A stretch of 64,000 nt of DNA from contig OX328109.1 of assembly GCA_946811185.2 (NCBI GenBank), forward strand, positions 18,698,255-18,762,254, in the 5' to 3' direction. The notes beneath the pieces are model-generated. The model saw only the letters and a list, made by a program, of their open reading frames with translations. It did not search any database and was not told where the DNA came from. The translations under genes were made by a program, and so were the position numbers. Within the stretch, counting starts at the first letter, position 1. The number at the start of each line of letters is the position of its first letter. Below are positions 40,237-54,097 of the stretch, one piece after another. The stretch comes from Hippopus hippopus (taxonomy: Eukaryota; Mollusca; Bivalvia; Cardiida; Cardiidae).

Positions 40237-43200
40237 TAGGTCACCTGAGCACAACGTGCTCAAGGGGAGCTTTAAGGGTCACGCTGTGTCCGTCGTCCGT
40301 CGTGTGTCATCAACAATTCTTTAAACATCTTCTCCTCCTAAACCACTTGGCCGATTTGGACCAAACTTGGCTGGAATGTTCCTTGAGAGGTCCTCTTTAA
40401 AAATTGTTCACAAAATTTGATTTCATCAAAAACTCTGGTTGCCATGGCAACCAAATGGAATTTTTCAAGAAATTCTTTAAAAATCGTCTCCTCTGAAACC
40501 GCTGGTCAGATTTTGAAATAATTTCACAGATATGTTCATTGGGTGACCCTTTTCAAAAATTGTTCGTGAAATTTTGATTCGTCGAAAAACATGGCCATGG
40601 TGGAGGGGGGGGCGCTCTTGGCGTCCATCGGTGTCAACAATTCTATAAAAATCTTCTCCTCTGAAACTGCAGGTCAGATTTTGAAATAATTTCACAGATA
40701 TGTTCCTTGGGTGACCCTTTTCAAAAATTGTTCGCGAAATTTTGATCCGTCGAAAAACATGGCCGTTGTGGAGGAGGGGGGGGCTCTTGGCTTCCAACAG
40801 TGTCAACAATTGTTTAAACATCTTCTCATCCTACACCGCTTTGCTGCTTTGGACCGAACTTGGCTGGAATGTTCCTTGGGAGGTCCTCTTTAAAATGTGT
40901 TCACAGAATTTGATTTCATCAAAAACTGGTTGCCATGGTAACCAAATGGAATTTTCCAAGAACTTCTTTAAAAATCTTCTCCTCTGAAACCACTGGTCAG
41001 ATTTTGAAATAATTACACAGATATGTTCCTTTGGTGACCCTTTTCAAAAACTGTTCGCGAAATTTTGATCCGTAGAAAAAGAAGGCCGTGGTGGAAGGGG
41101 GGGGCTCTTGGCTTCCAGCGGTGTCAACAATTCTTTAAACATCATCTCCTCCTTTAAAAATCTTCTCCTCTGAAACTGCTGGTCAGATTTTGAAATAATT
41201 ACGCAGATATGTTCCTTGGGTGACCCTTTTCAAAAAGCCCTCGCCAAATTTTGATCTGTCGAAAAACACGGCCGTGGTGGAGGGGGTGCTCTTGGCTTCC
41301 ATCTGTGTCAACAATTCTTTAAACATCATCTCCTCCTACACCGCTTGCCCGATTTGGACCAAACTTGGTTGGAATGTTCTTGGGAGGTCCTCTTTAAAAA
41401 TTGTTCACAGAATTTGATTTCATCAAAAACTCTGGTTGCCATGGCAACCAAATGCAATTTTTCAAGAAATTCCTTAAAAATCTTCTCCTCTGAAACCACT
41501 GGTCAGATTTTGAAATAATTTCACAGATGTGTTCCTTGGGTGACCCTTTTCAAAAATTGTTCGCGAAATTTTGATTCGTCGAAAAACATGGCCGTGGTAG
41601 AAGGGGGGGCTCTTGGCGTCCAGTGGTGTCAATAATTCTATAAAAATCTTCTCCTCTGAAACTGGTGGTCAGATTTTGAAATAATTTCACAGATATGTTC
41701 CTTGGGTGACCCTTTTCAAAATTTGTTCGCAAAATTTTGACACGTCGAAAAACATGGCCGTGGTGGAGGGGGGGGCTCTTGGCGTCCAGCGGTGTCAACA
41801 ATTCTTTAAACATCATCTCCTCCTACACTGCTTGGCCGATTTGGACCAAACTTGGCTGGAATGTTGCTTGGGAGGTCCTCTTAAAAAACTGTTCACAGAA
41901 ATTGATTTCATCAAAAACTCTGGTTGCCATGGCAACCAAATGGAATTTACCAAGAAATTCTTTAAAAATCTTCTCTTCTGAAACCGCTGGTCAGGCTTTG
42001 AAATAATTTCACAGATATGTTCCTTGGGTGACCCATTTCAAAAATTGTTCACGAAATTTTGATCCGTCGAAAAACATGGCCGTGGTGGAAGGGGGGGGCT
42101 CTTGGCGTCCAGCAGTGTCAACAATTCTTTAAACATCATCTCCTCCTACACCGCTTGCTCGATTTGGACTAAGCTTGGCTGGAATGTTCCTTGGGAGGTC
42201 CTCTTTGAAAATTGTTCACAGAATTTGATTTCATCAAAAACTCTGGTTGCCATGGCAACCAAATGGAATTTACCAAGAAATTCTTTAAAAACCTTCTCCT
42301 CTGAAACCGCAGGTCAGATTTTGAAATAATTTCACAGATATGTTCCTTGGGTGACCCTTTTCAAAAATTGTTCGCGAAATTTTGATCCGTTGAAAAACAT
42401 GGCCGTGATAGGAGGGGGGGGCTCTTGGCGTCCAGCAGTGTCAACAATTCTTTAAACATCATCTCCTCCTACACTGCTTGGCCGATTTAGACAAAACTTG
42501 GCTGGAATGTTCCTTGGGAGGTCCTCTTTAAAAATTGTTCACAGAATATGATTTCATCAAAAACTCTGGTTGCCATGGCAACCAAATGGAATTTACCAAG
42601 AAATTCTTTAAAAATCTTCTCCTCTGAAACCACTGGTCAGATTTTGAAATAATTTCACAGATATGTTCCTTGGGTGACACTTTTCAAAAATTGTTCACGA
42701 AATTTTGATTCCTCGAAAAACATGGCCATGGTAGAAGGGGGGGCTCTTGTCGTCAAGCGGTGTCAATAATTCTATAAGAATCTTCTCTGAAACTGGTGGT
42801 CAGATTTTGAAATAATTTCACAGATATGTTCCTTGGGTGACCCTTTTCAAAATTTGTTCGCAAAATTTTGACCCGTCGAAAAACATGGTCGTGGTGGAGG
42901 GGGGGGCTCTTGGCGTCCAGCGGTGTCAACAATTCTTTAAACATCATCTCCTCCTACACCGCTTGGCCGATTTAGACAAAACTTGGCTGGAATGTTCCTT
43001 GGGAGGTCCTCTTTAAAAATTGTTCACAGAATTTGATTTCATAAAAAACTCTGGTTGCCATGGCAACCAAATGGAATTTACCAAGAAATTCTTTAGAAAT
43101 CTTCTCCTCTGAAACCGCTGGTCAGATTTTGAAATAATTTTACATATATGTTCCTTGGGTGACCCTTTTCAAAAATTGTTCGCGAAATTTTGATCCATTG

Positions 43201-46200
43201 AAAAACATGGCCGTGGTGGAGGGGGGGGTTGGGGGGGGCTCTTGCCGTCCAGCAGTGTCAACAATTCTTTGAACATCTTCTCCTCCTACATCGCTTGGCC
43301 GATTTAGACCAAACTTGGCTGGAATGTTCCTTGGGAAGTCCTCTTTAAAAAATTGTTCGCAGAATATGATTTCATCAAAAACTCTGATTGCCATGGCAAC
43401 CAAATGGAATTTACCAAGAAATTCTTTAAAAATCTTCTCTGAAACCACTGGTCAGATTTTGAAATAATTTCACAGATATGTTCCTTGGGTGACCCTTTTC
43501 AAAAATTGTTTGCGAAATTTTGATTCGTCGAAAAACATGGCTGTGGTAGAATGGGGGGCTCTTGGCGTCCAGCAATGTCAACAGTTCTATAAAAATCTTC
43601 TCTGACGAAACTGGTGGTCAGATTTTGAAATAATTTCACAGATATGTTCCTTGGGTGACCCTTTTCAAAAATTGTTCGCGAAATTTTGATCTGTTGAAAA
43701 ACATGGCCGTGGTGGAGGGGGGGGGCTCTTGGCGTCCAGCGGTGTCAACAATTCTTTTAAACATCATCTCCTCCTACACTGCTTGGCTGATTTGGACCAA
43801 ACTTGGCTGGAATGTTCCTTGGGAGAACCTCTTTAAAAATTGTTCACAGAATATGATTTCATCAAAAACTCTGGTTGCCATGGCAACCAAATGGAATTTA
43901 CCAAGAAATTCTTTAAAAATCTTCTCCTCTGAAACCATTGGTCAGATTTTAAAATAACTTCACAGATATGTTCCTTGGGTGACCCTTTTAAAAAATTGTT
44001 CGCGAACTTTTGATCCGTTAAAAATGATGGCCGTGGTGGAAGGGGGGGGCTCTTGGCATCCAGCGGTGTCAACAATTCTTTAAACATCATCTCCTCCTAC
44101 ACCGCTTGGCCGATTTGAACCAAACTTGGTTGGAATGTTCCTTGGGAGGTCTTCTTTAAAAATTGTTCACAGAATTTGATTTCATCAAAAACTCTGGTTG
44201 CCATGGCAACCAAATTAAATTTACCAAGAAATTTTTAAAAATCTTCTCCCCTGAAACTGCTGGTCAGATTTTGAAATAATTTCACAGATATGTTCCTTTG
44301 GTGACCCTTTTTAAAAGCTGTTCGCGAAATTTTGATCCGTTGAAAAACATGGCAGTGGTGGAGGGGGGGGCTCTTGGCGTCCATCGGTGTCAACAATTCT
44401 TTAAACATCTTCTCCTCCTACACCGCTTGGCCGATTTAGACCAAACTTGGCTGGAATGTTCCTTGGGAGGTCCTCTTTAAAAAGTGTTCGCAGAATATGA
44501 TTTCATCAAAAACTCTGGTTGCCATGGCAACCAAATGGAATTTACCAAGAAATTCTTTAAAAATCTTCTCCTCTGAAACTGCTGGTCAGATTTTGAAATA
44601 ATTTCACAGATATGTTCCTTGGGTGACCCTTTTCAAAAAGCGCTCGCGAAATTTTGATCTGTCGAAAAACATGGCCGTGGTGGAGGGGGGGGCTCTTGGC
44701 GTCCATCGGTGTCAACAATTCTTTAAACATCATCTCCTCCTACAACGCTTGGCTGATCTGGACCAAACTTGGTTGGAATGTTCCTTGGGAGGTCCTCTTT
44801 GAAAATTGTTCACAGAATATGATTTCATCAAAAACTCTGGTTGCCATAGCAACCAAATGGAATTTACCAAGAAATTCTCTAAAAATCTTCTCCTCTGAAA
44901 CCACTGGTCAGATTTTGAAATAATTTCACAGATATGTTCCTTGGGTGACCCTTTTCAAAATTTGTTCGCGAAATTTTGATTCATCGAAAAACATATCCGT
45001 GGTAGAAGGGGGGGGCTCTTGGCGTCCAGCGGTGTCAACAATTCTTTAAACATCTTCTCCTCCTACACCGCTTTGCCAATTTAGACCAAACTTGGCTGGA
45101 GTGTTCCTTGGGAGGTCCTCTTTAAAGATTGTTCACAGAATTTGATTTCATCAAAAACTCTGGTTGCCATGGCAACCAAATGGAATTTACCAAGAAATTC
45201 TTTAAAAATCTTCTCCTCTGAAACCACTGGTCAGATTTTGAAATAATTTTACAGATATGTTCCTTGGGTGACCCTTTTGAAAACGTGTTCGCGAAATTTT
45301 GATTCATTGAAAAACATGGCCGTGATAGAAGGGGGGGGGTCTATGCGTCCAGCAATGTCAACAATTCTATAAAAATCTTCCCTGATGAAACTGGTGGTCA
45401 GATTTTGAAATAATTTCACAGATATGTTCCTTGGGTGACCCTTTTCAAAAATTGTTCACGAAATTTTGATACGTCGGAAAACATAGCCGTGGTGGAAGGG
45501 GGGGCTCTTGGCATCCAGCGGTGTCAACAATTCTTTAAACATCATCTCCTCCTACACTGCTTGGCCGATTTGGACCAAACTTGGCTGGAATGTTCCTTGG
45601 GAGGTCCTCTTAAAAAAATTGTTCAAAGAATATGATTTCATCAAAAACTCTGGTTGCCATGGCAACCAAATGGAATTTACCAAGAAATTCTTTAAAAATC
45701 TTCTCTGAAACCACTGGTCAGATTTTGAAATAATTTCACAGATATGTTCCTTGGGTGACCCTTTTCAAAATTTGTTTGCGAAATTTTGATTCGTCGAAAA
45801 ACATGGCTGTGGTAGAATGGGGGGCTCTTGGCGTCCAGCAATGTCAACAGTTGTATAAAAATCTTCTCTGATGAAACTGGTGGTCAGATTTTGAAATAAT
45901 TTCACAGATATGTTCCTTGGGTGACCCTTTTCAAAAATTGTTCGCGAAATTTTGATCTGTTGAAAAACATGGCCTTGGTGGAGGGGGGGGCTCTTGGCGT
46001 CCAGCGGTGTCAACAATTCTTTAAACATCATCTCCTCCTACTCTGCTTGGCCGATTTGGACCAAACTTGGCTGGAATGTTCCTTGGGAGGTCCTCTTAAA
46101 AAAATTGTTCACAGAATAAGATTTCATCAAAAACTCTGGTTGCCATGGCAACCAAATGGAATTTACCAAGAAATTCTTTGAAAATCTTCTCCTCTGAAAC

Positions 46201-49200
46201 CACTGGTCAGATTTTGAAATAACTTCACAGATATGTTCCTTGGGTGACCTTTTTCAAAAACTGTTCGCGAAATTTTGATCCGTTGAAAAAGATGGCCGTG
46301 GTGGAAGGGGGGGAGCTCTTGGCGTCCAGCGGTGTCAACAATTCTTTAAACATCATCTCCTCCTACACCGCTTGGCCGATTTGAACCAAACTTGGTTGGA
46401 ATGTTCCTTGGGAGGTCTTCTTTAAAAATTGTTCACAGAATTTGATTTCATCAAAAACTCTGGTTGCCATGGCAACCAAATTAAATTTACCAAGAAATTC
46501 TTTAAAAATCGTCTCCTCTGAAACTGCTGGTCAGTTTTTGAAATAATTTCACAGATATGTTCCTTGGGTGACCCTTTTCAAAAATTGTTCGCGAAATTTC
46601 AATCCGTTGAAAAACATGGCCGTGGTGGAGGGGGGGGCTCTTGGCCTCCAGCGGTGTCAACAATTCTTTAAACATCATCTCCTCCTACACTGCTTGGCCG
46701 ATTTGGACCAAACTTGGCTGGAATGTTCCTTGGGAGGTCCTCTTAAAAAATTGTTCACAGAATATGATTTCATCAAAAACTCTGGTTGCCATGGCAACCA
46801 AATGGAATTTACCAAGAAATTCTTTGAAAATCTTCTCCTCTGAAACCACTGGTCAGATTTTGAAATAACTTCACAGATATGTTCCTTGGGTGACCTTTTT
46901 CAAAAACTGTTCGCGAAATTTTGATCCGTTGAAAAAGATGGCCGTGGTGGAAGGGGGGGGGCTCTTGGCGTCCAGCGGTGTCAACAATTTTTTAAACATC
47001 ATCTCCTCCTACACCTCTTGGCCGATTTGAACCAAACTTGGTTGGAATGTTCCTTGGGAGGTCTTCTTTAAAAATTGTTCACAGAATTTGATTTCATCAA
47101 AAACTCTGGTTGCCATGGCAACCAAATTAAATTAACCAAGAAATTCTTTAAAAATCGTCTCCTCTGAAACTGCTGGTCAGATTTTGAAATAATTTCACAG
47201 ATATGTTCCTTGGGTGACCCTTTTCAAAAATTGTTCGCGAAATTTCAATCCGTTGAAAAACATGGCCGTGGTGGAGGGGGGGGCTCTTGGCGTCCATCGG
47301 TGTCAACAATTCTTTAAACATCCTCTCCTCCTACACCGCTTGGCCAATTTAGACCAAACTTGGCTGGAATGTTCCTTGGCAGGTCCTCTTTTAAAAAGTG
47401 TTCACAGAATATGATTTCATCAAAAACTCTGGTTGCCATGGCAACCAAATGGAATTTACCAAGAAATTCTTTAAAAATCTTCTCCTCTGAAACCGCTGGT
47501 CAGATTTTGAAATAATTTCACAGATATGTTCCTTGGGTGACCCTTTTCAAAAAGCGCTCGCGAAATTTTGATCTGTCGAAAAACATGGCCGTGGTGGAGG
47601 GGGGGCTCTTGGCGTCCATCGGTGTCAACAATTCTTTAAACATCATCTCCTCCTACACCGCTTGGCTGATTTGGACCAAACTTGGTTGGAATGTTCCTTG
47701 GGAGGTCCTCTTTAAAAACTGTTCACAGAATATGATTTCATCAAAAAACTCTGGTTGCCATGGCAACCAAATGGAATTTACCAAGAAATTCTTTAAAAAT
47801 CTTCTCCTCTGAAACCACTGGTCAGATTTTGAAATAATTTCACAGATATGTTCCTTGAGTGACCCTTTTCAAAAATTGTTCGTGAAATTTTGATTCGTCG
47901 AAAAACATGGCCGTGGTAGAAGGGGGGGCTCTTGGCGTCTAGTGGTGTCAATAATTCTATAAAAATCTTCTCCTCTGAAACTGCTGTTCAGATTTTGAAA
48001 TAATTTCACAGATATGTTCCTTGGGTGACCCTTTTAAAAAATTGTTCGCGAAATTTTGATCCGTTTAAAAAACATGGTTGTGTTGGACGGGGGGGGGGGC
48101 TCTTGGCGTCCAGCGGTGTCTACAATTCTTTAAACATCTTCTCCTCCTACACCGCTTGGACGATTTAGACCAAACTTGGCTGGAGTGTTCCTTGGGAGGT
48201 CCTCTTTAAAGATTGTTCACAGAATTTGATTTTATCAAAAACTCTGGTTGCCATGGCAACCAAATGGAATTTACCAAGAAATTCTTTAAAAATCTTCTCC
48301 TCTGAAACCACTGGTCAGATTTTGAAATAATTTTACAGATATGTTTCTTGGGTGACCCTTTTCAAAACGTGTTCGCAAAATTTTGATTCGTCGAAAAACA
48401 TGGCCGTGGTAGAAGGGGGGGGCTCTTGGCGTCCAGCAATGTCAACAATTCTATAAAAATCTTCTCTGATGAAACTGGTGGTCAGATTTTGAAATAATTT
48501 CACAGATATGTTCCTTGGGTGACCCTTTTCAAAATTTGTTCACGAAATTTTGATACGTCGAAAAACATGGCCGTGGTGGAAGGGGCGGGCTCTTGGCATC
48601 CAGCGGTGTCAACAATTCTTTAAACATCATCTCCTCCTACACCGCTTGGCCGATTTGGACCAAACTTGGCTGGAATGTTCCTTGGGAGGTCCTCTTTAAA
48701 AATTGTTCACAGAATATGATTTTATCAAAAACTCTGGTTGCCATGGCAACCAAATGGAATTTACCAAGAAATTCTTTAAAAATCTTCTCCCCTGAAACCT
48801 CTGGTCAGATTTTGAAATAACTTCACAGATATGTTTCTTGGGTGACCCTTTTCAAAATTTGTTCCCGAAATTTTGATCCGTCGAAAAACATGGCAGTTGT
48901 GGAGGGGGGGGCTCTTGGCGTCCAGCGGTGTCAACAATTCTTTTAAGATCAACTCCTCCTACACCGCTTGGCTGATTCGGACCAAACTTGGTTGGAATGT
49001 TCCTTGGGAGGTCCTCTTTGAAAATTGTTCTCAGAATTTGATTTCATCAAAAACTCTGGTTGCCATGGCAACCAAATGGAATTTACCAAGAAATTCTTTA
49101 AAAATCTTCTCCCCTGAAACCGCTGGTCAGATTTTGAAATAATTTCACAGGTATGTTCCTTGGGTGACCCTTTTCAAAATTTGTTCCCGAAATTTTGATC

Positions 49201-51372
49201 CGTCGAAAAACATGGCAGTTGTGGAGGGGGGGGCTCTTGGCGTCCAGCGGTGTCAACAATTCTTTTAAGATCAACTCCTCCTACACCGCTTGGCTGATTC
49301 GGACCAAACTTGGTTGGAATGTTCCTTGGGAGGTCCTCTTTGAAAATTGTTCACAGAATTTGATTTCATCAAAAACTCTGGTTGCCATGGCAACCAAATG
49401 GAATTTACCAAGAAATTCTTTAAAAATCTTCTCCTCTGAAACCGCCGGTCAGATTTTGAAATAATTTCACAGGTATGTTCTTTGGGTGACCCTTTTCAAA
49501 AATTGTTCGTGAAATTTTGATCTGTTGAAATACATGGCCGTGGTGGAGGGGGGGGCTCTTGGCGTCCAGCGGTGTCAACAATTCTTTAAATATTATCTCC
49601 TCCTACACCGTTTGGCCGATTTGGACCAAACATGGCTGGAATGTTCCTTGGGAGGTCCTCTTTAAAGTTTGTTCACAGAATTTGATTTCATCAAAAACTC
49701 TGGTTGCCATGGCAACCAAATTAAATTTACCAAGAAATTATTTAAAAATCTTCTCCTCTGAAACTGCTGGTCAGATTTTGAAATAATTTCACAGATATGT
49801 TCCTTGGGTGACCCTTTTCAAAAAGTGTTCGCGAAATTTCAATCCGTTGAAAAACATGGCTGTGATGGAGGAGGGGTGCTCTTGGCATCCAGCGGTGTCA
49901 ACAATTCTTTAAACATCTCCTCCTACACCGCTTGGCCGATTTTGACCAAACTTGGCTGGAATGTTCCTTGGGAGGCCCCTTTTAAAAACTGTTCACAGAA
50001 TTTGATTTCATCAAAAACTCTGGCTGCCCTGGCAACCAAAGGGAATTTTCCAAGAAATTCTTTGAAAATCTTCTCCTCTGAAACCGCTGGTCAGATTTTG
50101 AAATAATTTCACAGATATGTTCCTTGGGTGACCCTTTTTAAAAATTGTTCGCGAAATTTTGATCCGTTAAAAAACATGGCCGTTGTGGAGGGGGGGCTCT
50201 TGGCGTCCAGCGGTGTCAACAATTCTTTAAACATCTTCTCCTCCTAAACCGCTTGGCCGATTTGGACCAAACTTTGCTGGAGTGTTCCTTGGGAGGTCCC
50301 TTTTGAAAATTGTTCACAGAATTTGATTTATCAAAAACTCTGGTTGCCATGGCAACCAAATGGAATTTTCAAAGAAATTCTTTGATAATCTTCTCCTCTG
50401 AAACCACTGGTCAGATTTTGAAATAATTTCACGGATATGTTCCTTGGGTAACCGTTTTAAAGTTTGTTTGTGTAATTTTGATCCGTCGAAAAACATGGCC
50501 TTGGTGGGGATTGGCATCTTTGCACTGTATGGACTTAAAGAAATTCTTTGAAATTCTTCTCCTCCTAAACCACTTGTCAGATTTTGAAATAATTTCACAG
50601 AAATGTTCCTTAGATGGCCCTTTTGAAAATTTATTCGCGAAATTTTGATCTGTCAAGAAACATGGCTGTGGTGGATGGAAGCTATTTGCTCTATGAGGAC
50701 ATGAAAAAATTCTTAAAAATTTTGTCTTTTCTGAAACCACTATTCAGATTTTGAAGTTATTTCACAGAAATGATCCTTATATTATACCCCTTATTTAGCT
50801 TAACTGTTTTCAAAGAAAACATCGAGGTATTGACATAGCCCTGTTGGCGTCATCTGCATTATTGTTGTTGTTGTGCAAAAACTTTGACATTTTGTTATAT
50901 CTCAGCTTCCACTCAACACATGTACTTAAAACTCGGAATAATTGTTCACTAGTAAAAAGCAACCCATACAACTCCAAAATTGTTTTGTCCAAATTATGCC
51001 CCTTTTGCGACTTGGAATTTTATTTTACTATCCAGCAAGGTTCCAACAGCCAATCATTGGCACTCTCATGAGGTGCTCTTGTTCAACTTAGTATTTTTAT
51101 CCACTATCGGGCATGTGCTCTTGTTTAAGATAAGGTCTTTGGGTGACCTATCCTAAAATTTATTTGCAGAATTCTGATTCGTCAAAAACATGGCTGTGGT
51201 GATGATTGTAGGGGTGGTGACAGATTTTGAAATGATTTTTACAGGTGACCTTTTTATAATTACTTGGCAAAATACTGATTTTGTTTCCAAAATTTCAATA
51301 CTTTAAAAAAAGTTGGTTATGGTCCTCTCAAAAATTCAGGTGAGCGATCCAGGGCATCTTGGCCCTCTTGTT
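40237..51372 (+). mobile_element. family C element, ~11.1 kb, containing a large satellite array
   Basis: Begins TAGGTCACCTGAGCAC with hairpin TGAGCAC-AAC-GTGCTCA, then gtgtccgtcgtccgtcgtgt. The end is TTCAGGTGAGCGATCCAGGG (inverted to TCACCTGA), a GGGC/GCCC hairpin, and CTCTTGTT. Between them lies the repeat array (40300-50760) and ~600 bp of more diverged sequence. No ORF of its own. Confidence 0.7.
40300..50760 (+). repeat. satellite array, 322-bp dimer with ~490-bp trimers
   Basis: The marker 'ggttgccatggcaacc' (or a one- or two-base variant) occurs about 27 times from 40437 to 50341. Spacings are ~321-326 bp or ~486-505 bp. Each 322-bp unit is two diverged ~161-bp halves, both starting aattcttta-aa-atcttctcc; the longer units carry a third half. 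Every unit has a G(6-12) run before gctcttggcgtcc. The many 60-100-codon frames here are artefacts. Confidence 0.9.
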
Positions 51373-51381
51373 CTAATTTAA

Positions 51382-51990
51382 TGACATGTTACGGAAAAAG
51401 TGGGCTTGATGTATTTTTCCATTATGTACCACTTTCTCTTTAACTACAGGACAAAATTTTATGAAACTTCATAGTTATATTGTTTATCATAAGCCACAGA
51501 CAGTTATTGTTTGTTTTTATTTAAAGAAATGCCATGTCATTGAAAAAGGGGGCTTAATGTATAATTTCATCATGGACCAATAACAAAAAGGCCACATGTA
51601 CTTGCAAAACACAATACCTCTTATATGTTTCTATCAGAAAAGGCCTTTTTCGGCGGGGGATATCATTTAACGAAATTACTTGTTTACATAATCTGAGCAT
51701 GTGACGAATATGGCTGCAGATGCAAAAAATAGACAAAAATCTTAGTAATTTCCTTTTCTTAAAGCCAGGCTTCATTTAAACTCGACACTTTAACTATTAG
51801 ATACACTACAATGAGAGGAAAAAATTTGGGTCACATTAGATTTGAGACATGTTCTGTGAAAAGGGGGTTTAATGCATCTGCAAAAACCAACACATTTTGC
51901 TATTTGTAAATTTTCTGCATGTCCAAGGACCATTCTACCTCATAATTCAGTCAGTTGCTCAACAAGATAAATCTTATCCGTAATTATGTG
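51382..51990. repeat. decayed pieces of 'gagccatgctctg' MITE and family D
   Basis: 'aaaaagggggcttaatgtat' (51545), family D 3' end 'cggcgggggatatcatttaa...acttgtt' (51650-51686), and the right arm 'gaaaagggggtttaatgcat' with 'ggaccattctacctcataat' (51855-51950). Boundaries unclear. Confidence 0.5.
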
Positions 51991-52023
51991 TTGCAATTTA
52001 CCCCAGCTCACTTACATTTAAAG

Positions 52024-52418
52024 ACCTGTGCATGGTTTCACGAACAAAATTTAGTTCTCTTATTTTGCTCAAATCCAGTGACGACTCAATTTTTGGCTTG
52101 AGTTGAGTTCGTTTTTTGAGATGCATCTCGCTAATATTAACAGACATAAATAACGTTCTCAAATCTTGAGTTGACACAATGTTTCAGACTCAACTCAGCA
52201 AAATAAACTGACTTAACTCATTTAATAGACTTAAATCCATTATTTTGCTGAGTTGAGTCTGAGACATTGTGTGAACTAAAAATTTAAGAACGTTACTGAA
52301 GTCTGTAGTTGTTAGTGAAGTACCTCTTTCATAGCAAAGTCAACTTAAGTCGGAAATTGTGTCGGCAGATTTGAGCAAAATAAGAAACTTAAGTTTTTTC
52401 ATAAAAGCAGACCCTGGC
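52024..52418. mobile_element. long-TIR element, ~395 bp
   Basis: Arms 'tcttattttgctcaaatcca' and 'agatttgagcaaaataagaa' are inverted, with internal inverted pairs (gtttcagactcaactcagca / tgctgagttgagtctgagac). Nearly the whole element folds on itself. Confidence 0.6.
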
Positions 52419-52611
52419 GAAACCATAAGGGCCACAGCTTTGATATACTAGCTAGTGAACCGATTGCTTCACATGCCTTGACGGAGAAAAACAATGAACT
52501 TACGTTTCACATGCCTTGACAATGAAGAAAAGTAAACTATCATTTCATGTGCCTTGACAGTGGAGAACAGTGAACTTTTACTTTTCCATGCTATAAAAAT
52601 AAAGAAAAGCT

Positions 52612-52745
52612 TTGAAGGCCGAGCCCGGTAGTGCAGTTGGTGTCGTGCAGGACTTAAAACTAGGGAGACGCTGGATAAGTGCACTGACCGCCGCAATATA
52701 ACTAAAATAATGAAGGAAACGGCGTTTCAATACTATGCAAAAAAA
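52612..52745 (+). mobile_element. SINE, internally deleted
   Basis: Head 'ggccgagcccggtagtgcag' (as at 6033), a jump to 'ggataagtgcactgaccgcc' and the end 'aacggcgttt'. B box lost. Confidence 0.6.
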
Positions 52746-54090
52746 AAACAACACAAAGTACATTAGAATGGTACCAACACCTTTAGTGAATACGGGTTTC
52801 TGCACTAATGCCACTGCAGTAACACTGTGTACAGGTGAGCCAAGAATGGCTCAGTAGATAGCATGAAAACGACATGAAGAAGTTATTTATTAGATTAAAT
52901 CAATTTCATCAGCATTAACAAATAGCATAAATCTTACTTGATCCTCTCCTTCATATATATGTGTTTTCACACCCTGAAGTGGTTAGTTTCTTTAATACAG
53001 TGTGAGTGGTGCAGCAAATGCTTGTAACAATTAGCTGCTGCTTTTGCCACAGGTTTTTTCTATGTCGGTCAATAAGGACGTGATGTCTATAATTTGATCA
53101 AAACTTTTTCGTGCCTCTTAACTGTCGACGCCAAATATATAGATTTACTCGACCACTTATGATAATACTGAAACTCAAAAAGATTTTTACTTTATGAGCT
53201 TACTTGACCAGCAGACGGCATTGATCAAAGATCGGACTGCACACGTGCAGTCTGATCTTGATCCATACGGTCTGCGAAAAGTCCCTCTATTTGCCCATGG
53301 CACGAAAAAATAAAAAAAAGTTTTGAACGGTAGTGGGAGAATTCAATTAATGCTTCTAAACAAACAAGGCAATGTTAGCCCAGGCGATCACTGTCGGCTT
53401 TGATTGTCTATTGAACTGGGTTGACAAGTGCAGCGATGTTTATTCAGCTCTATCAGTCCGCTTCCACAGAGCACTTTCAGATCAACCCTTTTCCGTATCT
53501 ATAGACTGAATCGGACCCTTCATGAGTTAACACTTTACTACCGTCAGGCTTGCTGCAGAATACTTAGGAAGAAACATACTGGAACAAGGACAAGATACTC
53601 GTGGCAATTTCTCCTTTGACAGGGTTTTTCTTATGTTTATGTACATCGATTATTTATATTTTACTAGAATGTTTTAAACAGGCTCTTAATGTAAATTTCT
53701 TTCTTGGTGAAATACGTTTATACCAGTAGGCCTTTTATAAATCACAAAAAGAAGATGGTAACATTTGAGATTAAGCTACGTTTGGAAGAAGGGTTGTAAA
53801 TGGTTAAAAAAATTTAGGATAAGAACCAACATGCTGGTTGCAAGCAATCGCTATGTTTCCGGCAGTGTATTTTAAAAGTTCTCCACTGCGTAGACTAAAC
53901 TCCTAGCCCATTTGTGCTCTCTCAGATTAAATGTCTGGAAACAATTAGTTTGTTTAAACAAAGAAGCCATGACCGAGTCACAAAGAGTTCAGACTCGGTA
54001 CTTATAAGTACATATATCTACACTCTTATCTGGTTTAACTCTGCTCAGAAGTTCAGCACGTATCACCGTCGGTAAATCATTATGCTGCGA
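52745..54090. other. no gene recognised; one 'gcagtctgatctt' hairpin
   Basis: The hairpin is 53225-53270 (gatcggactgcacacgtgca / gcagtctgatcttgatc). The frame at 53428-53619 (+) has no family resemblance. The remainder is unassigned AT-rich DNA. Confidence 0.4.
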
Positions 54091-54097
54091 AAAAAAA

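Noticed and set aside
40477..50600. Dozens of 60-100-codon frames on both strands, similar to each other
   Set aside because: All follow the satellite period and appear on both strands with the same repeat boundaries. No start context or conservation argues for coding.
40300..50760. CRISPR-like regular spacing
   Set aside because: Units are 322 or ~490 bp, fully repetitive with no unique spacers, and in a eukaryotic genome.
53428..53619. 63-codon frame in a repeat-poor region
   Set aside because: No match to a family I know, and no partner exons nearby with compatible phases.
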